NCBI GenBank assembly: GCA_958298945.1
Contig: OY282610.1
Location: 49,049,667-49,113,666, forward strand
Length of the DNA stretch: 64,000 nt
Source: Atherix ibis
Lineage: Eukaryota > Arthropoda > Insecta > Diptera > Athericidae
Reading direction: 5' to 3'
Shown here: positions 26,202 to 37,515 of the stretch, piece by piece
Position numbering within the stretch: position 1 is the stretch's first letter
Layout: each line of letters begins with the position of its first letter
Program-made: the position numbers and the translations under genes
Notes under the pieces: generated by a model
The model's database searches: none
Told to the model about the DNA's origin: nothing
What the model saw: only the letters and a program-made list of their open reading frames with translations

Positions 26202-28520
26202 CGATGAGAGAGAAAAAAAATATACCAGAATCTATAAGAATGAAGGATAAGAAGGCGAAAATTGAGGAAAAAAATCAAAGTTCATACAATAAAAAAAAAT
26301 ACATGCCAAAAAAAAATCCAATAAAATTTAATATTTTAAAAATCAAAAATATCAATAATAATTTTACTATAATAAATATATACTATTTTTTTGTTGTTAT
26401 TAATACAAATATGAATAAGAAAAATTACAATAGATGTACTAATACTACTACTACTACTAAATATTAATTATATTATTATAGTTCTAATAATCTAAATAAG
26501 TATCAAGTAATATATAAACAAAAACAAAAACAAACACAAGAGAACAACAACAATAATAACAATATTTTTTTTTAAAAATTAAACTGCATACAGACATACA
26601 CGTACGAGTACATACAGAAATTGAGAGGATCTCTTAATAAATCTGAAACTTTATTTTGAAATTTGCTAAATGTTATGAAAATATTTTTAGAAAAAAATCA
26701 TAAATTTTTCATAAGGCCCTGCTTAAATTTTATTTTGAATAATAAAATGGCGTCTGTGTAAACATAACCACCTTACAATATTAAATTTGTTTCAAATGGC
26801 TTACAACAACAAAAAACCGACAGATGGCGTTATAATAAAAATTATTCTAGAAATTTTTGTCAAGACCCTCAAAATAATTAAGTTCCTTTTTGATTGAAAT
26901 ACAATTTCGTTTTAACAAATTTCATAAAGATTTATTAATTGCAACAACAAAAAATGGTAAAAAAAATATGATTAAATTGGATAGAAAAATAAATGCGAAA
27001 AACAAAAACAAATCAATTTAATTTTATATACTCGTACATACAACAATAATATGATCAAATTCACTTATTATCACATCAAACAACAAATTTACTAATATTA
27101 TTTAGATGTAAGTATCAATTAATAAGTTAAATATGAAAACAGGCGAACAGAGAACCTAAAACCCTTATTCAACAAAATATAAAACAACATATACCCTAAA
27201 AAAATATAACACAAACCAAAGCGATTCATATTCTTGACAAATCGGATAGGAAATTCATTAAAAAAATCACAGACTAACTGTCTCAACAGAAGAACTTTAT
27301 CATTAGTACCAACAAAATGAAAAGAAAAAAACTATTTTGCAATTCCAACCGATAATAGTGGCAACCGACCATCTGATGGTTATAATTATGAAATAATATT
27401 CTAAATTTATAGGACGATATATAATTATTGCCGGTAGATGGCGTTCAGCTAGAATTCAGAAGAACCATGTAATAGTCATAGAAATATTAGAATCTTTCCT
27501 GTCCGAAAAGTTTACATATAAAATAAAAAAATATTTATGTAAAAATAGAATAAAATCTTAATTGAAATACATAATAATCATACCTAACACTTGAGCATAC
27601 AAATAAAATAATAAAATAAGCTATTAGTCATCGTATGTGTTGTATTATTTTCCTTATTAAGACCTCTCAAAAAATTTCCTTAATAATATTTTTTTTAAAA
27701 ACCAAACAATTTTTTTTTCTTTCATATTCATAATAATTTTTTAATAAATCAACGATTTAAAAGGAAAAATCCAATAGTTTAATAGATAATAATAGTAATA
27801 ATATATTTTCAACAATAAAAAAACTACTAACAACAATAGGATAAAAATTAAAAATACAAACTTAACGAAAAATATGCCCAAATCAAATGTTATACAACCA
27901 GTATACCAAAACATATATATTATAATAAATGGTTGCATTTATTAGATATCGATATGCATATACAGATACTTTCAATAGTATTAAGTTTTTACAAGCAAAC
28001 ATGAAAAATAATAAAAATTAAAACATAAAAAAAAAGGAACAGGCTAATTAAAAGGAAAACAACTTAAATACAAGTTGAATTGAAAAGGTTTCGAAAAAAA
28101 AACTAATAAACTAAATAAAAGTAAACACTCTCAATCACAAATCATGCAATATTTAAAGTTGTCATATTTATTTTGTTATTTTAAAAATAGAATTATTTAA
28201 GAAAGAAAATATGAAAACTCACGAAAAATATAACATAAATAATAATAAACTTACACTAACAAATACATACTCGTATATTAATTACTATCTAAACAAACAC
28301 ACACCAACACACATACATACATACAAACATATTTGCATCTATGTAATTAAAAATAAATATAATTGACGAAAAATAACTAATATTCATCGAATAATTGTTA
28401 TTAAAAAAATTCATAATAATTATAAAACTGGAAAATAAAATAATTAATAATCAATTCAATACACGTCAAAAAAAATTTATTTGAAATAGTATTTAAAATA
28501 GTAGCCAAATAAGAATGCAT

Positions 28521-28540
28521 AATACTACTACTACTACTAC

Positions 28541-28614
<74 letters not shown>

Positions 28615-28622
28615 GTAATAAA
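28521..28622. repeat. ACT then AAT trinucleotide microsatellite
   Basis: About six ACT units are followed by about 27 AAT units without interruption, then AATAGTAAT. Similar but shorter AAT tracts lie near 25161 and 26445 (ACT). Confidence 0.95.
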
Positions 28623-28689
28623 ACAATAAAAATAAATAGTTTAAAAAAAAATAAGACAAATGAAAAATTACAAATTGTTGATTAGAGCA

Positions 28690-28832
28690 ATTTTGACAGT
28701 TCGATTTTGACAGCTAGTTTTTGACCATAACAAGTTGACAGCTGTACTTTTAACAACATAAAATTGATATATTTTTGACAGCTACGTGTAGACTTTGATA
28801 GCTACGAGTTGACAGATAGATTTTGACAGATA
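28690..28832 (+). repeat. Cluster of six TGACAG words in a decayed 14-bp repeat
   Basis: TGACAG begins at 28694, 28708, 28736, 28776, 28810 and 28824, all on the plus strand, with a TGATAG variant at 28796. The flanks (TTTTGACAGCTACGAG) show a repeating unit of about 14 bases. TGACAG is the core bound by TALE homeodomain proteins of the Homothorax/Meis and TGIF type. Whether the cluster is an enhancer or simply a repeat is not decidable here. Confidence 0.55.
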
Positions 28833-30255
28833 CTATTTGACTACTAAATAATCCATATGATCTGCAAAAAAAAAACTTACGCAAGAATATATCATTCAAA
28901 AGAGGCTGAAAAAAAAAACTATAAAAACAAAGTTTAAAAAGAAAAACCACAAATTAAAAAATATAGCAAATAATACACTACAATCATTTATAATAAATAT
29001 GATAAAATCTATATTTTGAAAAGGAAAACAAAATACAAAAAATATACGAATATAATATGCAAAGATTAGCTGAGTTTATTTTCAAAAAAAAAAAAATATA
29101 AAAAAAAAACAGTAAATAAACCATCAATTTTACATTCTACAAAATATTTACAAAAAAAAAAACAACAACAACATCTAAAAAAATGAATATTAAGAAAATG
29201 TTGAACTAATCGACCTCGACTATGTATTTTCATATATTTTTAAAGCCTTAAAAAAAAATTTAAAATTGGTAACATTTTAGAAAAAAAATTTCAAAAAAAA
29301 TTAATTTTAACAAACATTTAAGGAAGACTTACTTTTAGAAGGAAAAAAAAAAGTTTTTGGTTTAATGAAGGAATAAATAAATTCTCCCGTGAATCTGCTA
29401 TAAAACCAAATTTGCACATATTCCACGATAAGTTTATTAAACAGTAGGAATATTTTGAAGAGCCTATAAATTCGGAAAATTTAAATTTTTTAAAAGAAAA
29501 TTTTCATTAAATAACTAACTTTTCAGATATAAGAGAAATTATTCCATTGCCAGCGAAAGAAAAACATCTGAAATTATCTTTTTCTTTTGGAAAATTTATT
29601 ATTTTGAAATTTGAAACGCGATTTTTTTTTTGTTAAAAAAAAAATTATATTTAAATAAAAACATTCATATATTTTTATCCGAATATGACGAAAAAGTTAT
29701 TTTTGTTTTATTTCATTATTTAAAAAAAAAATCATTAAATAAAGAATACAATAAAATAAAGGAAATCTTATAAGTACACAAAGACAGAAGCTATTCTATA
29801 ATGAAAAAAAATCATAAATAAATATGTAAATTGTGCAATAAATAGGAAAGTGCTACTAAGTACTTAGAAAGAATAAATTTGCTTAAAACAAGCGAAAATA
29901 TGCAAAAATTAAAACTAAACTGAAAAACTTACTCAAAATCAACGAAATACCAGAATGATAAATAAAAGAGGAAAACAATATTTAAGAATATTTAATTTAA
30001 AGTAAAAAAGATGACAAAACTAATTTACAAAAAAAAAAAAACATCTTTATCTTAAAATTTATAGAATTTTTGCCGTATTGAATTATTATTTTTTGGAGCC
30101 TGCAATATTTTATAAATGCAAAAATACAACAGGATATTTTGTCACAAAAATGTAAGGTCTAAATTTAAACATTTTTTTTAATTACTCTTAGTAATTATTA
30201 TTATTGATCATTGTTTTTTTATCAAATTCATACCTATAATATTATTAAATGTTTA

Positions 30256-30300
30256 TTTGGGGTCTTAAAAATTTTTTCTAACATATATTAAGACCCCAAA
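30256..30300. repeat. 13-bp perfect inverted repeat TTTGGGGTCTTAA
   Basis: TTTGGGGTCTTAA at 30256-30268 pairs exactly with TTAAGACCCCAAA at 30288-30300 across a 19-nt loop. Four consecutive G and C bases in DNA this AT-rich make chance pairing unlikely. Confidence 0.7.
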
Positions 30301-30433
30301 TTAATATTTTCGATTTTAAGAAGCAAAATCAATATTTAAGAACTCACGACTAATTAATTAATTCTTTTTTCTATTTTTGTTATTTTAAAAGAATATTTTC
30401 AAATTTTATTGCAAGATTTAATAATATAAAAAA

Positions 30434-30479
30434 AAAATGGCGACTGTTTGAATAGAATTATACAAACGGTTGCCATTTT
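30434..30479. repeat. 17-bp imperfect hairpin holding AAAATGGC
   Basis: AAAATGGCGACTGTTTG at 30434-30450 faces CAAACGGTTGCCATTTT at 30463-30479 over a 12-nt loop. Fifteen of 17 positions are complementary, and in plus-strand RNA the other two would be G-U and U-G pairs. Confidence 0.65.
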
Positions 30480-33239
30480 ATTTAAAAGTTCGCTCTTTTT
30501 CATGTGGTGCAGAAAGCTAAATAATAAAATGATGCGTTCAAAATTAAATTTATTTATTTTTCTAAAAAAAAAAAATTTATTTTAATTAACTTTCGAAAAC
30601 TGGTTTAAAAAAAAAATTAAAATTAAAAAAAAAATTATTTATTTTAAAATTTCAAATTAAAAAAAATAGACAGAAAAGCAAAAAATCTATAAATAAAATA
30701 CGAGCAATAAAACCAAAAACATCAACAACAAAAAAAAAAAAAAATTTTTAAAAAAAAATTTCAAAATAATTAAAAATAAATATAGACGAGAGAAAAAAAC
30801 GATATCTGCTTCTATGATAATTTATAGTAAATGCAATTATTCTTAAATAAATAGAATTGATTTTTTATTAATTATATTAACTATTTTTATTAAATATTTT
30901 AAAGATTATAATTAAGTTTAGTTTTAATAATAAAACAGCTTTTTACATAATATTTGTATAAATTAAATTCATTTAAAAAAAAAATTAACAAATCCAATTG
31001 AGATAAACTTTTTTCTAATAGATAAAATAATAAACTAATTAAAAAATGTTGCCATATCTTAAATAAACAAATTTTTTCTATTCTATTCTAATTAATAATT
31101 GTCTGTAAATTTATTTGCATAATTTTTTAAGTATTTTGTTAAGAGTTTTTTTGTAATTATTTTTAAACTAATACAAATAATTATTGTTCATTTTTTTTTT
31201 TATTCTATTTATATACAAACTATTTTGTTGTATACATTTATTTTTAAATAAATCATTTAATTAATTATAACAAATATAAAATATTAGTTATTATTTAATT
31301 ATAATTATTTATTAAGAGAAATCAAAAATAAAGTTAATTATAAGGAATAATGTAAAAATAAAGAAAAAAATTAATGGTGTTTTTTGAATATAAACAAATT
31401 GAGAAATATTTTATTGAAATTTTTACTACAATCAAATTAATCTGAAATAAAAAGTTTTGAACAATTCCAAAACAAAAAATATTCAAAGAAAAATAATCAA
31501 AAACAAATGTTTCTTATAAAATCAACAATTAAATAGAAAAAGATTGTCATAAAGAAATTTTTCTTAAAACACTAATTAAAAAAGAAACTCAAAATTTCAT
31601 TCTTATATTAATCTTCATAAAAGAATATGTTTTCTTATTTTCCATTAAAAACATTTTAGAAAAAAATGTAATTTAATTTTTTTTTAAAATTATGTTTTAA
31701 AAAAAATCAAAAATAAAAAATAAAAATTGATTCTAGAAAAAAAAAGTCCAAAATTTTTAACCCAATCGGATCTGAAGAAGAAATTAAAAATCAAAAATCC
31801 AAAAAGAAAAAAAAATTGTTTTCTTTTTTGATCAAATAAACCAAATATTGTAATAACAACAAAATAAAAAGAAGAGCAAAAAAAAACGTATAAAAATTTT
31901 GTTAAACCTTTTTAAAGAAATAACGAACAAACAAACAAATTTAAATTTATACTTAAGAATGCACTATACAAATTCCTTTTAATAATAATAATAATAATAT
32001 GTGTACGTGAATGAATGTGAATATAAAATTAGGAGAAGAAAGCAACAAAAAAAATATTGTAATTAAAAGTAAACACAAAAAAAGAGAAGAAACGTAAAAA
32101 GGATGTACTCACCTAAGAAAATGAAGATTAAACAAATATATGAACTTACCTGAAACTTATACATTTGTATTGAGGTGTACAGACGTAAGTTTATATCCGT
32201 ATTACGAATACGAATGCACAAAAGAAAAGAAAAGTGCAACAAGGAAAGTCGAAGACAAATTATAAAAGGAAATACTAAAACCAAACAAATCAAAAGAAAA
32301 ATACAGAAAAAGAAAGAAGAAAAGTGAATAAATTTATTTCGTTGTTTTTCGCCTAAATTAGGAAAATATGTGAATAACAAAACGAAAAAAAAACAAACAG
32401 AAAAGAGAACGAATAAAAGGAGAGAGAGATTAAAAAAGGAAAATAATTTTAAAAAATTCTAATTAACGATTCATTAATTATATTTAATTAACTGGAGTAA
32501 AAAGATAATAAAAATTACCAAACTTTAAAAAAAAAAAAATTATTAAAAATTGAAAATTAAATTAAGAGAAAAAAAATTTCGTAAAAACATTTACAAAAAA
32601 ACCAAAAAAAAAAAAATCAAAATTAATATCTTGCAAAAAAAAAAGCCACAAAAAACCACAAAAAAAAACAAAAGAAAATATAATAAAATTTAGAATAAAC
32701 ACAAAATTGTATAAGAAAATAAAATTTATGTAAGCAAAACAGGATGAAAATGTTTAAAAAGGGATGAGAAGAGAAAAGAACAAAAAGTAAAAAAAAAAAA
32801 TATCCATAATAAGAGTATAATTTTCTCTTATTATTCCATGGAGAATAATTTAACAAATGAGAATATTTAAACTACTATAAATATACATGCACAATATATG
32901 TATGCATATATGTATGTAAAATGCATGCAGATATATTATGTATAAGAAAATCAATATTATAAAATGAGAAATTTGATTGAGTTATATTATTTGAAATTAA
33001 TATGTCCTCCCGTGAAATAAGTAAATAAAATAAGTAAAAAAAAGAAATGGAAAAGTTTTTTTTTAAATTGTTTTTGGGCGTACAGAAGGAAAAGAACACT
33101 TATAGTTTATAGCACCATCTATTTACCTTAATATGAAATAAACCAAAATCATCTTCTGAACATATTAATTATTGGTATTATGAGAGGAAACACAACACTA
33201 ATTTGAATAGAATTTCCTTAGGTCATAGAGTATAAGAAT

Positions 33240-33467
33240 AGACAATTCAAGTGCCAAGTTGAAGTCAAAAAAAATTATCGCGAATTTTGAATTTCTGCGG
33301 GTTACGTACATTCGATTTTCGATTTTTCGTGGCGTTATGTTGGTACTCATATCTCTCACTTATGCCGACAAGATCGGCCATTTTGAATGTTCAGTTAATA
33401 TTTGACAGCAGCTTTGCTTGCACGTGTTTTGGCTTGTCTTCTGTTTTTGCCCATTCCAAATAATGTA
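33240..33467. other. More balanced DNA next to the mariner fragment
   Basis: Composition is less AT-rich from about 33240 (GTGCCAAGTTGAAGTC) to the end of the mariner frame. It includes GATCGGCCATTTTGAATG and TTTGACAGCAGC. It probably belongs to the same inserted element, but I could not align it to transposase or find a terminal inverted repeat. Confidence 0.35.
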
Positions 33468-34014
33468 TCAAAGAATCTGTTTTGGGAACAAGAAAAAGTC
33501 ACAGGGGTGGGGGGGGGGGGGGGTGGGGAGATCTGGGGAATACGGTGGCTGCGGCATTATAATTGTGTTGTTTTTGGCCAAAAATTCGCGCACAAGCAAC
33601 GTTGCGTGAGCAGGGGCGTTATCATGGTGGAAAAGCCAATTTTTGTTCTTCCACAAATGCGGGCGTTTCTGGCGGATTAATTCACGCAACTTGCACATAA
33701 CTTGCAAGTAATATTCCTTATTGACCGTTCTACGCTGTGTCAAGAACTCATGATGCACCACGCCCCCTGTAATCGAAGAAAACTGTAAGCAAAACCTTCA
33801 CATTCGACCGAACTTGGCGCGTTTTTTTCGGTCTTAGCTCGTGCGGCAGCTTCCATTGGAATGATTGAGCTTTGGTTTCCACGTCATAACCATAAAACCA
33901 TGATTCGTCACCAGTTATGACCCTCTGAAGCAAATTTTGGTCGTCGCGGACAGAGTCCAACAGCTCCTTAGCAATGTTAATGCGATACTGTTTTTGGCCA
34001 AAAGAGTAACACAT
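33468..34014 (-). pseudogene. Truncated mariner (DD34D) transposase
   Basis: The minus strand encodes the catalytic half of a mariner transposase, the enzyme that cuts and pastes the element at TA sites. Frame one (34014-33748) has ITGDESWFYGYD, the first catalytic Asp. Frame two (33761-33468) has FHHDNAPAH, the second, and YSPDL...CDFFLFPK, the third. The frames are shifted where FFDYRG should run into VVHHEFL. A G-run near 33508-33523 expands YSPDLAPCD into a Pro/His stretch and spoils the D-to-D spacing. The DNA-binding N-terminus is missing, the frame stops soon after FPK, and no terminal inverted repeats were found. The copy is dead. The short plus-strand frames here are its shadows. Confidence 0.9.
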
Positions 34015-35526
34015 CGTTTACTATTTATATAGTTTTATATATTATAATAATAACGGTAACTATTAAAATAATAAAGAAATTTAAATTTATATTATAGAAT
34101 TTTGTAAGTCACTGTATTTAAAGTGACTAATAAGGTGATGGAATAAGACCCTTAATTAACATAATTTTGTGAATAACTGTATCTACAGCGACACACAAAA
34201 AATTATACAAAGTAAATTTAAATGATTTGGCCTTACAAAATTATGCAAAAATAATACAGCATTTTTGAAATGTCAATTTAGTGGCTATTTTTTTTATCCA
34301 GTTTTCACCTCATTTGCAATTCTATTATTTGGTTTAACGTTCACCTTGCATATTTAGTTTGTCACAATTTTTGGCCGAGATTGTATATTAACTATCTCAT
34401 TTTTTTTTTCTAACAAAAAAAAATAGTATCTCATTTTTAAAATTTATGAGCATATTATTTTAAGAAACCTTTTTTTATGTAGTAGTTTCTGTTTGAAAAA
34501 AAATCTTTTTTTTTTTAATCGGATCTTTTAGAAAACGTTTTTTCAGATCGTGCACTCGAAATGGTTATTTTTTAATTATTTTAATAGACATTTTTTTGTT
34601 GATTTTTAATTTTTCCAATAGAGACTCGGCCAATGATAAGTATCTTTTTAGATATTCGAAGCCCTTTTAAATGGCTGTTCGTTGGTCATGAAAAATTAAA
34701 AATAATTTTATTGGTTAAATAGTAAGTGTGTATATGGTAAAACAAAAATGTTATTTTAATATTGCATAAAAGAGGAATCATTTTCTTATACTTGAAAACA
34801 CGATTGTAAACGGACGCCATCTTTGAGTCATTGACATTTTCAATAAATCAAAAAGCTTTCTTCAAACTAAACCAAAAGCTTTTATCATCTGCACCTATCA
34901 GAAAGAACTTACTCCAAAAAGGACTTATTGCTAGCTGGAAACAATATTGTTCTAAAATCCTTTTAAAGGCAAGTACAGAGACAAACCAAATTATTCCCAG
35001 AAAGAAGGGGAAATTTTTATATCCTCTTTGCGGAACTTTTTGTTATACTAAATCCTTCATTATCTACGCAACGGAAAATTTTCTACTCCGAAAACTGGAA
35101 TTGTAAGCTTTTTGTAGTTTACTCCGCCTTTTCCAAGGATAGGGGGAAAAAATTTCCAAGGATATAAGCATACAGATTTCTCCTCTTAATTACGATTTCC
35201 TATGAAATTTGAATAAAATCCGAATTCTTGAGAAAGCTGCTCAACCAACAATATTGTAGTTATCCTTAATGGAACTTTCCTTCTAGATGGTTTAAGATAC
35301 TTGGAAATAATTTTTTCAGAAAATATGTTATGGTAGTCAAGAGGTGGCGTACAAATCAACATAGCCATGAATGAAGTCCTCATAGAAGATTCAATGAGTC
35401 GATAACGCTTGGGTACTTCATAGTACGTGAGGGAAGTTATATGAAAGAGAATGGTCTGGCGTTAGTAGTATAGAATATTGAGTATTTTGTTATATTTTAT
35501 GGAGAAGATTAGTATGTTGTAAAAGT
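34015..35526. other. DNA between two transposon remnants, nothing identified
   Basis: AT-rich to about 34800, then more balanced. Frames at 34831-35106 (plus) and 35186-35383 (minus) have no domain I recognise. Their composition resembles the adjacent retrotransposon region, so they may be untranslated or decayed parts of it. Confidence 0.4.
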
Positions 35527-35635
35527 TTAAATAGGGGGACTAGGGAATGGAGTTGTTGGGTTCAGGAGCTCCACAATGGGAGGAATCCTGCTCGCGAAGT
35601 AGTTCTTGCTTATGTGGCATTCGCAAGATGACTGG

Positions 35636-35730
35636 ACAAATCGTCCCTTATACCAATCCTGTTGCACCAATTTCATTATATGGATGATAATGAAATTGGT
35701 GCAACAGGATTGGTATAAGGGACGATTTGT
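35636..35730. repeat. Perfect 44-bp inverted repeat with 7-nt loop
   Basis: Positions 35636-35679 are the exact reverse complement of 35687-35730; the loop is ATGGATG (35680-35686). It sits in the 3' part of the decayed retrotransposon. Perfect identity in a heavily decayed host suggests a young event or an assembly artefact. Confidence 0.95.
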
Positions 35731-35860
35731 TTTGCCCCAAAGGAAATTATGAGTGAGAGCAATATGGCCAATCCGGAAGAGCTTCCGCGCCCAGAATTTT
35801 GGTATGGATGTTGAATGGACTGTCCAATGAGTTGACAAAAATATGTTGCTATTAGTCCAG

Positions 35861-36283
35861 TCATCTTGTCAATCCAACCAGATTGGGAACGACTGTGATC
35901 ACTGCTCGACGGAGTGTTTCTTCAGCCAACTTGTCAGCCCTTTCACTGTCCACAATTCCCATATGCCCTGGCACCCATTGCAACTCGATACTCCTGTTGC
36001 TAAGTAGGCTATGACGAATTACGATAAGTACTGGGTCACTCAATGGGCCACAAATGGCTTTAAGGGCGGCAAGGCTGTCTCTAAAAATAATAGCGCTCCA
36101 TTGACTCGGGAATATTGGTAGCAACTTAAATTGCTGTTTTGATGGCCCACATCGCCCCGTAATATGGAGTTGCCCTATAAGCGAAGATTCCACAATATAG
36201 TATACTGCGCGGGTACTGAAGCCAAAAAGTTCGACGACCGAAAAAGATGTGGTATCGGTGTCGGCGGCGGCATCCGTGAACAA
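35861..36283 (-). pseudogene. RNase H domain of the non-LTR element
   Basis: A 140-codon open frame with the RNase H signature. It has an N-terminal FTDAA (Asp), a central FRDSLAALKAI (Asp-Ser), and QWVPGHMGIVDSERADKLAEE (His, then Asp). RNase H removes the RNA strand of the RNA-DNA hybrid during target-primed reverse transcription. Upstream RT frames are interrupted, so no intact polyprotein exists. Confidence 0.85.
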
Positions 36284-37515
36284 CAGTCGATGATTTTTTA
36301 ATCCGTAAAACTGTTCAAGGAAAAGTTTCCTGTATGTAAACGGATCAGTACTAGCCTTATTAAGCCTGTCAAGAGAATCCAGACACTTTCAACTTTGCTC
36401 CCAACGACGGTTTCCAATCTGGTAGTGGAAGAGAAGTTTGAAAATCGAGGTGGAGGATGGAGGAATTGCTTTCAAGGTGGGATATTAATAAGGATAGGGA
36501 TGATGAATTCCTTTTTGAACTGGGGGAGATGATAATGTGTTTCTGATTAAAGTGTACAGGGGGTAATTTGGAAGGTATATGTTCTTGTAAATTAAGTTTA
36601 GGCGAGCTTTGTGAAGACAGAGTATGAATGTCCGGTGTGCTCCACTGGTAAGTCTAATGCAACGGTTTACCGCTGGTTCGACTTGCGTTTTCCCTGGCAC
36701 ACTCAAACATATAGTGAGGAAATAGAGTAAGGTTCCATCCAAAAGGGCGTTGGTTGCTCTAATAGCCTTATTTTGTCTTACCTTACATTTGCTGCTAACT
36801 AAAATTTTAACCATTCGGATAATGGTGCTAATTTTGTCAATAGCATTGTTAATCTGAAGATTCCATTTGTCTCAACGAGCAATTGAGATACCCAGGATTT
36901 TCATAGAATCTTTTGGGTGGGGAGGAATCAGACGAATCAGACACACTACAATTTTTTTCCTGTAAATATGAAAACAAGATGGGTTTGATGTACCGTTTAT
37001 GCTGCTCCTAGTGTTGATGTTGCAGATGGCGTTATTAATTTGTTGTTGTAGATCAGTACCAGATCCAAGTACAAAAATATGTTGTGGTTGACGTATGATA
37101 GGAGGTGGGAAAGGTTGTGAATATATATATTGAATAAGATCGTAGATAGATGGGATCCTTGTGGGATACTGTTTTCCATTTCGCATTTTGATTAAAACTG
37201 ACCGTTGGCGCGTGCCGTGAAGGTTCTATCAGTTAGCTAGGAACGTAGAAGTGCCAATTTTTCAGAGTCGGCTTCCCACTCTGCCAGCTGTAAGAGTACC
37301 CTGTGTGCGTAAATTCGGTCATACGCCTTTTCTAAGTCGAAAAACAGTAGCAAAACACAATGTCTACATTGAGTCTATTGTCAAGCGCCTGGTGAAGTCT
37401 TGTAGCTAAGATTTTTTCTAGGATCTTGGAAATACAAGGCAATAATGAAATTGGTCTAAAGTTGTTAGCCGAAGAATGGGAGACATTTTTCCTGGGAACT
37501 GGAATGGCTGTTGCA

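Larger units (their letters stand above)
6964..33239. other. 26-kb extremely AT-rich gene desert
   Basis: I find no convincing coding exon, tRNA or transposon protein on either strand. The listed open frames are lysine/asparagine or phenylalanine/isoleucine strings, which is what poly-A/T DNA produces. The stretch contains TA, AAT, ACT and CA microsatellites, decayed tandem repeats (14.3-15.75 kb, 21.77-22.39 kb, 24.1-24.27 kb, 28.69-28.83 kb), hairpins at 22981, 30256 and 30434, and islands of more balanced composition near 9455-9830, 13030-13300, 18840-19310, 19770-19880 and 27100-27500. It could be intergenic, a very long 3' untranslated region, or an intron if the donor at 6959 is used. 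Confidence 0.6.
35527..37515 (-). mobile_element. 5'-truncated non-LTR retrotransposon (RT plus RNase H), decayed
   Basis: Read on the minus strand from about 37515, frames shift repeatedly but the order is that of a non-LTR pol gene. Reverse transcriptase is seen as RPISLLPCISKILEKIL, then FFDLEKAYDR after a shift, then SIPQGSHLSTILFNIYIHNL, then a damaged YADD box (LYLDLVLIYNN). The RT thumb region lies at 36814-36485 (AVNRCIRLTSGAHRT), and RNase H at 36283-35861 (FTDAA, FRDSLAALKAI, LQWVPGHMGI, ERADKLAEE). RNase H after RT points to the I/LOA side of non-LTR elements. The endonuclease and gag ends are missing on the right, as usual for 5' truncation. Premature stops and shifts make it inactive. 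Its 3' part carries a perfect inverted duplication (35636-35730). Confidence 0.85.

Noticed and set aside
9120..28622. Regular AT repeats as a possible CRISPR array, satellite centromere or origin
   Set aside because: Units are degenerate, without unique spacers, and the genome is eukaryotic. Nothing supports an array or origin.
33402..33680. Plus-strand frame of 92 codons with a Gly run
   Set aside because: Antisense shadow of the mariner transposase, and the Gly run is the G homopolymer.
34831..35106. 91-codon plus-strand frame (KLLSSAPIRKNLLQKGLI)
   Set aside because: It has fairly balanced composition but no recognisable domain or splice context, and it abuts a decayed retrotransposon. 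Not called as a gene.
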